64,000 bases of DNA, taken from Acidovorax sp. (GTDB taxonomy: Bacteria; Pseudomonadota; Gammaproteobacteria; Burkholderiales; Burkholderiaceae_C). The notes under the pieces are model-generated. The model ran no database searches and was not told the DNA's origin. It saw nothing but the letters and a program-made list of their open reading frames with translations. Position 1 is the first letter of the stretch, and each line of letters opens with the position of its first letter. The position numbers were made by a program, and so were the translations under genes. Location of the stretch: positions 1 to 64,000 of the forward strand of contig NZ_JAJTBB010000036.1 of the NCBI RefSeq assembly GCF_021287135.1. The letters run 5' to 3'. Shown here piece after piece: positions 26,421-34,907 of this stretch.

Positions 26421-27596
26421 ATGCAACAGCCGCATCCCACCCCCATCACAGGCCTCACACGCCGGCAATGGCTGCTCGGCAACGCGCCCGCGGGCTGGGT
26501 GCTGGCAGGGCTGGCGGGCACCGGCGGATGGGCGGGCCCTGCCCGCGCGCTGCCCGCGCGCCCGCTGGTGTTTCCCCGCGACCATGGCAGCCACCCGGAG
26601 CTGCGCACCGAGTGGTGGTACATCACGGGGCACCTGCAGGCAGACGGCCGGCCCTGGGGTTTTCAAGTCACCTTTTTCCGTTCGCGTGTGGACAGCACGC
26701 AGAGCCTGCGGTCCGCGTTCGCCGCCAAGCAGCTGCTGTTTGCCCATGCGGCCGTGACGGATGTGCAAGGCCGGCGGCTGCTGCACGACCAGCGCATCGC
26801 CCGGGCCGGCTTTGGCGTGGCGCAAGTCAGCGAAGAGGACACGCGCATTCGGCTGCACGACTGGCAGCTGGAACGCGCGGAGGCCCCCGGCGCCGCAGCG
26901 CCCGGGGCCTCTGGGATACCACGGACGCCAGGCAGCCGCTACGCCGCGCGCATCACCGGCGCGCAGTTCAGCCTGGACCTGAGCTTTGAAACCACCCAGC
27001 CCCTGCTGCTGCAAGGGGCGCAAGGCTTGTCCCGCAAGGGGCCCGAGGCCGCGCAGGCCAGCTACTACTACAGCCAGCCGCAGCTGCGCGTGGCCGGCAG
27101 TGTGGTGGTGCAGGGGCGCCGCATGGAGGCCACGCCCGGCACGGGCCGCGCCTGGCTGGACCACGAATGGAGCGAGGCCCTGATGCACCCGGACGCCCGG
27201 GGCTGGGACTGGATCGGCATGAACCTGGACGACGGCAGTGCGCTGACAGCCTTCCGGCTGCGCCGCGCGGATGGGTCCGTCCTGTGGGCCGGCGGATCAT
27301 GGCGGCGCCCCGGGGAGGCACCGCGGATCTTCGGGGCCGATGCGGTGGCGTTCACAGCCGAGCGCTGGTGGACCAGCCCGCGCAGCGGCGCCCGGTACCC
27401 GGTGCAGTGGGCGGTGCAGACACCCGCCGGACACTTCCAAGTGCGGGCGCTGCTGGACGACCAGGAACTGGACAGCGAAGCCTCCACCGGCGCCATCTAC
27501 TGGGAAGGCCTGTCCGACCTGCTGGACGGCGGCGGCCGCCCAGTAGGCCGGGGTTACCTGGAAATGACCGGTTACGCCAAGCCCCTGCGCCTTTGA
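26421..27596 (+). CDS. Lipocalin-fold secreted protein, AttH/CrtC-like, Tat signal
   Basis: A 391-residue exported protein with a twin-arginine-type signal (LTRRQWLLGNAPAGWVLAGL). The body matches the AttH / carotenoid 1,2-hydratase-like family (COG5621): RTEWWYITGHL near residue 65, GFQVTFFRSRV, ASYYYSQPQL, GRAWLDHEWS (about 230–240) and WDWIGMNLDDGSALTAF. The family forms a double lipocalin barrel; function is unclear. Genes of this kind are commonly next to an ABC ATPase and FtsX permease, which here lie at 16738 and 18066, separated by the surface-protein cluster. ATG 26421 is chosen; GTG 26418 is equally placed. AAGGAG lies about 17 bases upstream, rather far. Confidence 0.78.
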   Translation: MQQPHPTPITGLTRRQWLLGNAPAGWVLAGLAGTGGWAGPARALPARPLVFPRDHGSHPELRTEWWYITGHLQADGRPWGFQVTFFRSRVDSTQSLRSAFAAKQLLFAHAAVTDVQGRRLLHDQRIARAGFGVAQVSEEDTRIRLHDWQLERAEAPGAAAPGASGIPRTPGSRYAARITGAQFSLDLSFETTQPLLLQGAQGLSRKGPEAAQASYYYSQPQLRVAGSVVVQGRRMEATPGTGRAWLDHEWSEALMHPDARGWDWIGMNLDDGSALTAFRLRRADGSVLWAGGSWRRPGEAPRIFGADAVAFTAERWWTSPRSGARYPVQWAVQTPAGHFQVRALLDDQELDSEASTGAIYWEGLSDLLDGGGRPVGRGYLEMTGYAKPLRL

Positions 27597-27625
27597 ACGG
27601 CAGGAGGGCCGGGCAGCGCAGCGGA

Positions 27626-28627
27626 TCAGTGGCCGGCCGGGCGCCCTCCCCGGCGCCGTGCCAGCCAGGCAATGATCTCGCCCATGATGCCGCGGCGGAA
27701 CGCCAGCACGCACACCACGAAAATCAGCCCGGTGACCATGGTGACGGATTCGCCCAGCGTCTTGAACCATTCCACCTGCGTCAGCGCCGCGAGCAAGTTG
27801 CCGAACTCGCCGATCTTGTTCTCCAGCAGCACCACGACGGCCGAGCCGATCAACGGGCCGGACAGCGTGCCCAGGCCGCCCACCAGCGTCATCAGGATGA
27901 CCTGGCCGGACGCTGTCCAGTGCACGTCGGACAAAGTGGCAAAGCCCAGCACCAGGGTCTTGAGCGAGCCCGCCAGACCGGCCAGGGCGGCCGAAATGAC
28001 GAACGCCAGCAGCTTGAAACGGTGGGTGTCGTACCCCAGCGAGATGGCCCGCGGCTCGTTTTCCTTGATGCCCTTGAGCACCTGGCCGAAGGGCGAGTGG
28101 ATGGTGCGCACGATGAGCAGGAAGGCGGCGCCCACCACCGCCAGCGCCACGTAGTACATGACCAGGTCGTTCGACAGGTCGATGACGCCGAACAGCTTGC
28201 CGCGGGGCACGCCCTGCAGGCCATCCTCGCCGCCGGTGAACGGGGCTTGCAGGCAGGCGAAGAACAACATCTGCGCCAGTGCCAGCGTGATCATGGAGAA
28301 ATAGATGCCCTGGCGGCGAATGGCCAGCCAGCCAAACAGCAGCCCGAGCAGCGCGCCCCCCGCCGTGCCCAGCAGCAGGCCCACTTCCGGGGTGACGCCC
28401 CACACCTTCACCGCGTGGCCGGTCACGTAGGCCGCCCCGCCGAGGAAGGCGGCATGGCCGAAGGACAGCAGCCCCGTGTAGCCCAGCAGCAGGTTGAAGG
28501 CCGAAGCGAACAGCGCAAAGCACATGAGCTTCATGACAAACACGGGATAGGCCCCCAGAAAGGGGGCCAGCACCAGGCCCAGCAGCAGCAGGCCGTAGCC
28601 CAGGGCGGCGATGTTCTTGGTATTCAT
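27626..28627 (-). CDS. livM: Branched-chain amino acid ABC transporter permease LivM
   Basis: A 333-residue inner-membrane permease. Typical LivM features are FNLLLGYTGLLSFGHAAFLG near residue 43, the RRQGIYFSMITLALAQMLFF segment, the cytoplasmic coupling loop LKGIKENEPRAISLGYDTHR, and GGLGTLSGPLIGS near residue 250. With LivH it forms the channel for branched-chain amino acids or related compounds. It is the last gene of the leftward order livG, livF, substrate-binding protein, livH, livM, starting 16 bases after livH. Substrate is unproven, since this family also takes urea, amides and aromatic acids. Confidence 0.92.
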   Translation of the reverse strand: MNTKNIAALGYGLLLLGLVLAPFLGAYPVFVMKLMCFALFASAFNLLLGYTGLLSFGHAAFLGGAAYVTGHAVKVWGVTPEVGLLLGTAGGALLGLLFGWLAIRRQGIYFSMITLALAQMLFFACLQAPFTGGEDGLQGVPRGKLFGVIDLSNDLVMYYVALAVVGAAFLLIVRTIHSPFGQVLKGIKENEPRAISLGYDTHRFKLLAFVISAALAGLAGSLKTLVLGFATLSDVHWTASGQVILMTLVGGLGTLSGPLIGSAVVVLLENKIGEFGNLLAALTQVEWFKTLGESVTMVTGLIFVVCVLAFRRGIMGEIIAWLARRRGGRPAGH

Positions 28628-28643
28628 GCGGGCGGCCCCTGGC

Positions 28644-29528
28644 TTATTTCTCTTTGCCGAACAGGCCGGCGGGGCGAATGAGAAGGACGATCACCATGAT
28701 GACGAACACCACGGTGGACGAGGCTTCGGGGTAGAACACCTTGGTGAACCCCTCGATGACACCGAGCCCGAGGCCGGTGAGGATGGACCCCATGATGGAG
28801 CCCATGCCGCCAATCACCACCACCGCGAACACCACGATGATGAGGTTCTGGCCCATGAGCGGCGTCACCTGGTACACCGGTGCCGCCAGCACGCCGGCAA
28901 AGGCGGCCAGCGCAGCGCCAAAGGCGTAGGTCAGTGTCACCATGACAGGCACGTTGATGCCGAAGGCCTCCACCAGGCGCGGGTTCTCGGTGCCGGCGCG
29001 CAGGTAGGCGCCCAGCCTGGTCTTCTCGATCACGTACCACGTGCCCACGCACACCACCACCGACGCCGCGACCACCCAGGCACGGTAGTTGGGCAGGATC
29101 ATGAAGCCCAGGTTGGTCGCGCCCTCCAGCAGCTCGGGCGTGTCATAGCCCAGGCCCGAGACGCCGTAGATGGAGCGGAAGACGCCCTCGATCAGCAGCG
29201 TGAGCCCAAGCGTCAGCAGCAGGCCGTACAGATGGTCAAGCTGGTAGATCCAGCGCAGCAGCAGCCGCTCGATCAGCACCCCCAACACCCCGACGAGCAC
29301 GGGCGCCAGCAGCAGCATCACCCAGTAGTTGATGCCAAAGTAGTTCATGGCCATCCAGGTGAAGAGCGCGCCCGTCATGAACAGCGCCCCGTGGGCGAAG
29401 TTGATGACGTTGAGCAAGCCAAAGATCACCGCCAGCCCCAGGCTGAGGATGGCGTAGAACGACCCGTTGACCAGCCCCAGGAGGAGCTGGCTCAACAGGC
29501 CCGGCAGGGAGACACCAAAGATTTCCAT
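28644..29528 (-). CDS. livH: Branched-chain amino acid ABC transporter permease LivH
   Basis: A 294-residue permease of the LivH type: LLLGLVNGSFYAILSLGLAV at the N-terminus, FGLLNVINFAHGALFMTGA, the coupling loop LRAGTENPRLVEAFGINV, and VFAVVVIGGMGSIMGSILTG. It partners LivM. The start at 29528 (MEIFGV) is used; a TTG two codons earlier is possible and no clear ribosome site separates them. About 113 bases separate it from the upstream binding-protein gene. Confidence 0.92.
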   Translation of the reverse strand: MEIFGVSLPGLLSQLLLGLVNGSFYAILSLGLAVIFGLLNVINFAHGALFMTGALFTWMAMNYFGINYWVMLLLAPVLVGVLGVLIERLLLRWIYQLDHLYGLLLTLGLTLLIEGVFRSIYGVSGLGYDTPELLEGATNLGFMILPNYRAWVVAASVVVCVGTWYVIEKTRLGAYLRAGTENPRLVEAFGINVPVMVTLTYAFGAALAAFAGVLAAPVYQVTPLMGQNLIIVVFAVVVIGGMGSIMGSILTGLGLGVIEGFTKVFYPEASSTVVFVIMVIVLLIRPAGLFGKEK

Positions 29529-29641
29529 GGGCAAGCCGCAGCGAAGGAGAGACAGAGGGGGGAGTCGTCAGACCGGGTTCTGGCAACGCAGGCCCGCCCG
29601 GGTGCGGGCGGGGACCAGCGGCCGAAGCCCGGCGCTGCGCG

Positions 29642-30838
29642 TCATTTCCAGAGCGGGCACTTGCTCTCGGCCTTGGTGGTGAACACCTGGTCGCCGGGCA
29701 GCTTCTTGACGAGCTTGTAGTAGTCCCAGGGCTTGGTGGACTCCGAAGGCTTCTTCACTTCCATCAGATACATGTCGTGGACATAGCGGCCGTCCGCGCG
29801 CAGTTGGCCGGAGCCGAAGAAGTCGTTCATCTTCATGCCGCGCCAGGCGGCCATCACCTTGTCGGCGTCCGCCGACTTGGCGGCTTCCACGGCTTTCAGG
29901 TAGTTCATGGTGGCCGAATAGTCGGCCGCCTGGATTTCCGTGGGCATGCGCTTGGTCTTCTCGAAGAACCGCGCCGAGAACTTGCGCGTTTCATCGTTCA
30001 GATCCCAGTACCAGCTGGTGGTGAACTGCAGCCCCTCGGTATTGCGCAGGCCCAGGCTGTGCACATCGCTGATGAAGATCAGCAGCCCCGCAAGCTTCAT
30101 GCTCTTGCCGATGCCGAATTCCTTGGCGGCCTTGATCGAGTTGATGGTGTCGCCCCCGGCGTTCGCCAGCCCCAGGATCTGCGCCTTGGAGTTTTGCGCC
30201 TGCAGCAGGAACGAGGAGAAGTCCGACGCGTTGAGCGGATGGCGCACCGCGCCCACCACGTTGCCGCCCTTGGCCTTGACCACCGTGCTGGTGTCGGCTT
30301 CCAGCGCGTGGCCGAAGGCATAGTCGGCCGTCAGGAAATACCAGCTCTTCCCGCCGCCATCGACGATCGCCGCGCCCGTTCCCTTGGCCAGGGCAACGGT
30401 GTCGTAGGCATAGTGCACGGTGTAGGGCGTGCACTGCTCGTTGGTCAGCGCCGAGGTGGCCGCGCCGTTGTTGATGTAGACGCGCTTTTTCTCGGCAGCC
30501 ACCTTGGCGGTGGCCAGGGCGGTGCCGGAGTTGGTGCCGCCGAAGACCATCGTGACCCCTTGCGTGTCAATCCACTCCCGGGCCTTGGACGCGGCGATGT
30601 CGGCCTTGTTCTGGTGGTCGGCCGAGATCAGTTCGATGGGCTGGCCCAGCGCCTTGCCGCCGAAGTCGTCAATCGCCATCTGGATGGCCACCGCACCGTT
30701 CTTGCCCTCCACATCCGCATACAGACTGGACATGTCGGTGATGAACCCGATCTTGACCTTGTCTTGCGCCTGTACGGCCGAAGTGGCCAGACCGGCGGCG
30801 CCGAGCATCAGTGCGAGCACTTTGACGGGATGCTTCAT
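29642..30838 (-). CDS. ABC transporter periplasmic substrate-binding protein (LivK type)
   Basis: A 398-residue type I periplasmic binding protein. The signal peptide (MKHPVKVLALMLGAAGLATS, cleaved near VQAQ) is followed by KVKIGFITDMSSLYADVEGK, IQMAIDDFGGKALGQPIELI, and the hinge-region GGTNSGTALA. These match the LivK/AmiC group binding branched-chain amino acids, amides or aromatic acids. The phrase AGGDTINSIKAAKEFGI is typical of the betaproteobacterial variants, which are numerous and of varied specificity. The start at 30838 has a good AGGAGAC site. It lies between livF and livH in the same operon. Confidence 0.88.
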   Translation of the reverse strand: MKHPVKVLALMLGAAGLATSAVQAQDKVKIGFITDMSSLYADVEGKNGAVAIQMAIDDFGGKALGQPIELISADHQNKADIAASKAREWIDTQGVTMVFGGTNSGTALATAKVAAEKKRVYINNGAATSALTNEQCTPYTVHYAYDTVALAKGTGAAIVDGGGKSWYFLTADYAFGHALEADTSTVVKAKGGNVVGAVRHPLNASDFSSFLLQAQNSKAQILGLANAGGDTINSIKAAKEFGIGKSMKLAGLLIFISDVHSLGLRNTEGLQFTTSWYWDLNDETRKFSARFFEKTKRMPTEIQAADYSATMNYLKAVEAAKSADADKVMAAWRGMKMNDFFGSGQLRADGRYVHDMYLMEVKKPSESTKPWDYYKLVKKLPGDQVFTTKAESKCPLWK

Positions 30839-30896
30839 GGGTTGTCTCCTGTAGTGGTTGGGAAAAAAGGGGAGGAAGGACCGCGGCCAGGGCGTA

Positions 30897-31613
30897 CTAC
30901 ACACCCAGCAATTCGTTGAGGACGGGCATCTTCTGCTCCAGCTCGGCGGCGCCGAACTTTTCGACGATGCGGCCGTGCTCCATCACGTAGAACCGGTCGG
31001 CCAGGGGGGCGGCAAAGCGGAAGTTCTGCTCCACCATGACGATGGTGTAGCCCTTCTCGCGCAGCATGGTGATCATGCGGGCCAGGGCCTGCACGATGAC
31101 GGGCGCCAGGCCTTCGGAGATCTCGTCCAGCAGCAGCAGGTTGGCCCCGGTGCGCAGGATGCGGGCCACGGCCAGCATCTGCTGCTCACCGCCCGACAGG
31201 CGCGTGCCCTGGCTGTGCTTTCGCTCCGCCAGGTTGGGAAACATGGCATAGATCTCCGGCACCGACATGCCGTGCGTTCCGGTCTTGAGGGCCGGTGGCA
31301 GCAACAGGTTTTCCTCGCACGACAGGCTGGAGAAGATGCCCCGCTCCTCCGGGCAGTAGCCCACACCCAGGTGGGCGATGCGATGCGTGGGCATGTGGAT
31401 GGTCTCCACGCCGTTAATCTTGACCGAGCCCTTGCGCGCACCGGTCAGGCCCATCACGGCGCGCAGCGTGGTGGTGCGCCCTGCCCCGTTGCGGCCCAGC
31501 AGCGTGACGACCTCGCCGGGCTGCACGACGATGTCCACGCCATGCAGCACATGCGATTCGCCGTACCAGGCTTCGAGGTTCTTGATTTCGAGTGCGGGGG
31601 TCTTTGTGCTCAT
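30897..31613 (-). CDS. livF: Branched-chain amino acid ABC transporter ATPase LivF
   Basis: A 238-residue ATPase: LEIKNLEAWYGESHVLHGVD at the start, signature LSGGEQQMLAVARIL, Walker B LLLLDEISEGLAP and the VEQN switch typical of LivF. The Walker A reads GRNGAGRTT (40–48), with Arg 46 where Lys is expected; the codon is CGC on the coding strand. This may weaken ATP hydrolysis or be tolerated, since LivG supplies an intact site. The start at 31613 (MSTKTPALEI) follows the family; another ATG lies at 31628. The spacer to livG is unusually long for this operon (145 bases) and contains hairpins. Confidence 0.9.
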   Translation of the reverse strand: MSTKTPALEIKNLEAWYGESHVLHGVDIVVQPGEVVTLLGRNGAGRTTTLRAVMGLTGARKGSVKINGVETIHMPTHRIAHLGVGYCPEERGIFSSLSCEENLLLPPALKTGTHGMSVPEIYAMFPNLAERKHSQGTRLSGGEQQMLAVARILRTGANLLLLDEISEGLAPVIVQALARMITMLREKGYTIVMVEQNFRFAAPLADRFYVMEHGRIVEKFGAAELEQKMPVLNELLGV

Positions 31614-31758
31614 CTCATCGATATCCATGGCTACGCAGGAGCCCCGCAGCGCATAACGGCCACGGTCCAGGCCAGCAGACGCCGCGGAACGGGCTTTGCC
31701 CGGCCGCTGGCGTCGTCCCCTTCGGGGGGAAGGCGCCGCAGGCGACTCAGGGGGGCGG
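31614..31758 (-). other. livG–livF spacer with two strong hairpins
   Basis: This non-coding 145-base spacer lies within the liv operon. It has CGGGC-TTT-GCCCG (31691–31703) and CCCCTTCGGGG (31719–31729) as perfect short hairpins. From memory, similar sequence (a CCTTCCCCCCGAAGGGG-like core with flanks) recurs between genes in Comamonadaceae; only one copy is in this window, so that is not shown here. It may attenuate or stabilise the downstream message. Confidence 0.5.
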
Positions 31759-32532
31759 TCATCCATGCGCTCCTTGCAGCTGCCCGTCCGTCGTCCCCAT
31801 GTACGCTTCCATGACCTGCGGATTGTTGGAGACCTCTTCGTACGGACCTTCGGCCAGCACGGCGCCGCGCTGCAGCACGGTGATGCGATCCGCAATGGTG
31901 GAGACGACTTTCATGTTGTGCTCCACCATCAGGATGGTGCGGCCGGCGGACACCTTCTTGATGAGCTGCGTGACCCGGTCCACGTCCTCGTGGCCCATGC
32001 CCTGGGTGGGCTCGTCCAGCAGCATGAGTTCAGGCTCCATGGCCAGCGTGGTGGCGATCTCCAGCGCGCGCTTGCGGCCGTACGGCAGGTTCACGGTGAC
32101 TTCATCGGCCAGATCTTCCAGGCCCACTTCGGTCAGCAGCTGCATGGCCCGGTCGTCCAGCTGCCGCAGGCTGCGCTCGCTGCGCCAGAAATGGAATGAG
32201 GTGCCCAGCTTGCGCTGCAGGCCCAGCCGCACGTTCTCCAGCAGCGTCAGGTGCGGGAACACCGCGGAAATCTGGAACGACCGTATCACGCCGCGCCGCG
32301 CAATCTGGGCGGGCTGTTCGCGCGTGATGTCGTGGCCGTTGAACCGTATGGCCCCGGAGGTGGGCGTGAGAAACTTGGTCAGCAGGTTGAAGCAGGTCGT
32401 CTTGCCCGCGCCGTTGGGCCCGATCAACGCGTGGATGGAGCCGCGGCGCACCGCCAGGTTCACATCGCTGACCGCCGTGAAGCCCTTGAACTCCTTGGTC
32501 AGGCTGCGGGTTTCGAGAATGACATCGCTCAT
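31759..32532 (-). CDS. livG: Branched-chain amino acid ABC transporter ATPase LivG
   Basis: A 257-residue ATPase: Walker A GPNGAGKTTCFN (about 38), IARRGVIRSFQISAVFPHLT (Q-loop region), the weakly conserved LivG signature LPYGRKRALEIATTLA, Walker B LMLLDEPTQGMG and switch VEHNM. All key residues are present. It is the first gene of the liv operon. The start at 32532 (MSDVILETRSL) fits the family. The promoter region upstream is occupied by a 163-bp palindromic element (32601–32763). Confidence 0.92.
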   Translation of the reverse strand: MSDVILETRSLTKEFKGFTAVSDVNLAVRRGSIHALIGPNGAGKTTCFNLLTKFLTPTSGAIRFNGHDITREQPAQIARRGVIRSFQISAVFPHLTLLENVRLGLQRKLGTSFHFWRSERSLRQLDDRAMQLLTEVGLEDLADEVTVNLPYGRKRALEIATTLAMEPELMLLDEPTQGMGHEDVDRVTQLIKKVSAGRTILMVEHNMKVVSTIADRITVLQRGAVLAEGPYEEVSNNPQVMEAYMGTTDGQLQGAHG

Positions 32533-32600
32533 GCGCCTGGGTTGCTCCGTGGGGTGCCGAGAAAGATGCCCTGCAGGAGGGCGCCGGTGCGTGCGTAGCG

Positions 32601-32763
32601 GGTGTCCCGAGTTGGAAATTCGTTTCATAAAGACGCCCAGAATCGCCGCCATGCCGCGTTGCCAACCCTCGCGACAGCCACTGGCTATCGCTGCGGTTTG
32701 CGCCTTGCCTGACGGCGATTTCGACCTCTTTATCTCATCAACGAACTTCCAACGCGGGACACC
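32601..32763. repeat. Palindromic element with terminal inverted repeats, family B-related copy 3
   Basis: A 163-bp non-coding element. The left end, GGTGTCCCGAGTTGGAAATT, is mirrored at the right end by AACTTCCAACGCGGGACACC (two mismatches over 20). The inner arms also pair (AATCGCCG…CGGCGATT), and the centre holds GCGTTGCC…GATAGC-like sequence matching the core of copies 1 and 2. It sits in the 391-base gap between divergent livG and the ABC exporter. The structure suggests a small non-autonomous mobile element (MITE-like). No transposase is visible. Confidence 0.7.
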
Positions 32764-32923
32764 AGGTGCGAACGCAATGCATCGTATGCCCGCCCACCTA
32801 CCGGCAGGTACTGGGACTAATGCCTATGTATAAACGCCTACTCCCGGCCCAGCACGCTTTGGGGGCTGAGCGCAGCCCCGCGGTGGGCTGCGGCCCGGCA
32901 GGCCTTCCTCCTACACTGCGCGC

Positions 32924-34729
32924 ATGAACGCCACTGCCCGCACCTCCGCCCGCGGGGCACCCCGGTCGCTGACCGGCCTGCTCCCCTTCCTGCGGCCCTA
33001 CCGCGTCCGCATCGCACTGGCGGGCGTTTTCCTGGTGCTGGCGGCCCTGGCCACGCTGGCCTTCCCGCTGGCCCTGCGCAATCTGGTGGACGGGGGCCTG
33101 TCCCAGGCAGACAAAGGTGCGCAAGCCCTGGCCCTGCGCAACCATTTCGGCGCGCTGTTTGCCGTGGCGGTAGCACTGGGAGTGTTCTCCGCGGCCCGCT
33201 TCTACACGGTGAGCTGGCTGGGCGAGCGCGTCACGGCCGACTTGCGCAACGCCGTATATGCCCACGTGCTGCGGCAAAGCCCGGCGTTCTTCGAGACCAC
33301 GCAGACGGGCGAGGTGCTCTCGCGCCTGACCACGGATACCACGCTGGTGCAGACGGTGGTCGGCTCGTCCCTGTCGATGGGCCTGCGCAATGCCGTGATG
33401 GGGGTGGGGGCGCTGGCCATGCTGGTGTGGACCAACCCCTATGTCATGTCGGTGGTCCTGCTGGCGGTCGTGCTGGTGGTGCTGCCCACGCTGTGGATCG
33501 GGCGCCGCGTGCGGCGCCTGTCGCGCGACAGCCAGGACCGGGTGGCCGATTCCAGTGCCATCGCGGCCGAGGTGCTCAATGCCGTGCCCGTGGTGCAGAG
33601 CTACACGGCCGAGGCGCGCGAGTCCGCCCGCTTCGGGCGTGCCACCGACAACGCGTTCCAGACGGCCGTGAAGCGCTCCAGGGCCCGGGCGCTGCTGGTG
33701 GCCTTCATCATCGTGGCCAACGCGGCGCTGCTGCTGTGGGGGCTGTACCGCGGCACCGAGGCCGTGCTGGCGGGCCAGATGACGGCGGGCCACCTGGGAC
33801 AGACCGTGGTCTATGTGATCCTGCTGGCGGGGGCAGTGGCGGTGCTGGGCGAGGTCTATGGCGACCTGCTGCGTGCCGCAGGTGCCACGGAACGGCTGAT
33901 GGAGTTGCTGGCCAGCGCCTCGCCGGTGGCCGACCCCGCCGCACCGCAGGAGTTGCCGCTGTCCGGCCGGGGGCTGGCGGTGGAATTCGACCGGGTGTCG
34001 TTCCACTACCCGTCGCGGCCCGAGGCTGCGGCGCTCCAGGACTTCTCGCTGCGGCTGGCGCCAGGGGAAACGGTGGCCTTGGTGGGCGCCAGCGGGGCCG
34101 GCAAGACCACCGTGTTCCAGCTGCTGCAGCGCTTCTATGACGTGGACACCTGCCCGGCCGGGGGCGCCATCCGCCTGAACGGGGTGGATGTGCGCCAACT
34201 TTCCCTGGAGGCGTTGCGCGCCCACACGGGCACGGTCCCGCAGGACGCAGTGGTCTTCTCGGCATCGGCGCTGGACAACATCCGCTATGGGCGCCCCGGG
34301 GCCAGCGACGAGGACGTTGTCGCGGCCGCGCGCGCGGCCTTTGCCCACGACTTCCTCCAGGCCCTTCCGGAGGGCTATTCCACCTTCCTGGGCGAACGGG
34401 GGGTGCGCCTGTCGGGCGGGCAGCGCCAGCGCATCGCCATTGCGCGGGCCATGCTGAAGGACCCGCCGCTGCTGCTGCTGGACGAAGCCACCAGCGCCCT
34501 GGACGCCGAAAGCGAACGCATGGTGCAGGCCGCCCTCGACTCGGCCATGCAACGGCACACCGGCCGCCGCACCACCCTGGTCATTGCCCACCGGCTGGCC
34601 ACGGTGCAGAACGCGGACCGCATTGTCGTGCTGGAACACGGCCGTGTCGTTGAAGAAGGCAGCCACACGGCCTTGTTGGCCCGGGGCGGGGTCTATGCCC
34701 GCCTGGCGGCACTGCAGTTCACGGCGTAG
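32924..34729 (+). CDS. ABC exporter, MsbA-like half transporter
   Basis: A 601-residue fusion of a six-helix transmembrane domain (about 1–330) and an ATPase domain (about 350–595). Early motifs include LLPFLRPYRVRIALAGVFLV and, before helix 3, VTADLRNAVYAHVLRQSPAFF. The ATPase has Walker A GASGAGKTT, signature LSGGQRQRIAIARAML, Walker B LLLLDEATSALD and switch IAHRLATV. Homodimers of this class export lipids, lipid A precursors or hydrophobic compounds. True MsbA is usually linked to lipid A genes, which are absent here, so the substrate is open. It is divergent from the liv operon and convergent with the DUF1178 gene. Confidence 0.88.
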   Translation: MNATARTSARGAPRSLTGLLPFLRPYRVRIALAGVFLVLAALATLAFPLALRNLVDGGLSQADKGAQALALRNHFGALFAVAVALGVFSAARFYTVSWLGERVTADLRNAVYAHVLRQSPAFFETTQTGEVLSRLTTDTTLVQTVVGSSLSMGLRNAVMGVGALAMLVWTNPYVMSVVLLAVVLVVLPTLWIGRRVRRLSRDSQDRVADSSAIAAEVLNAVPVVQSYTAEARESARFGRATDNAFQTAVKRSRARALLVAFIIVANAALLLWGLYRGTEAVLAGQMTAGHLGQTVVYVILLAGAVAVLGEVYGDLLRAAGATERLMELLASASPVADPAAPQELPLSGRGLAVEFDRVSFHYPSRPEAAALQDFSLRLAPGETVALVGASGAGKTTVFQLLQRFYDVDTCPAGGAIRLNGVDVRQLSLEALRAHTGTVPQDAVVFSASALDNIRYGRPGASDEDVVAAARAAFAHDFLQALPEGYSTFLGERGVRLSGGQRQRIAIARAMLKDPPLLLLDEATSALDAESERMVQAALDSAMQRHTGRRTTLVIAHRLATVQNADRIVVLEHGRVVEEGSHTALLARGGVYARLAALQFTA

Positions 34730-34779
34730 GCCGGCGGGCGCCCGTCGGGCACACTGCAAGCGCAGGCGTGTGGCGCACC

Positions 34780-34840
34780 TATTTTGCTATCTTTTTTATA
34801 GCTGCTTACGATTGATTGACGGGCGCTAGAGGCTAAAAAG
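34780..34840. repeat. Palindromic repeat family A, copy A4, between convergent genes
   Basis: CTTTTTTATAGCTGCTTACG, a loop, then GGGCGCTAGAGGCTAAAAAG: the family A layout with T-run and A-run flanks. It lies between the convergent ABC exporter and DUF1178 genes and could act as a two-way terminator. The stem is weaker than in other copies. Confidence 0.7.
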
Positions 34841-34907
34841 ACCTAAAGTTCGCTGGCATCTCGGGGCCGGGATTCCCGTCCCGCCGACCCGCGGGGCCGC
34901 GCTGGCC

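Noticed and set aside
32924-34729. Naming the ABC exporter msbA
   Set aside because: The fold matches, but the expected lipid A neighbour genes (such as lpxK) are absent and many exporters share these motifs.
32798-34759. A long minus-strand frame opposite the ABC exporter
   Set aside because: The plus-strand gene has all ABC motifs; the antisense product is low-complexity His/Gln/Arg-rich sequence.
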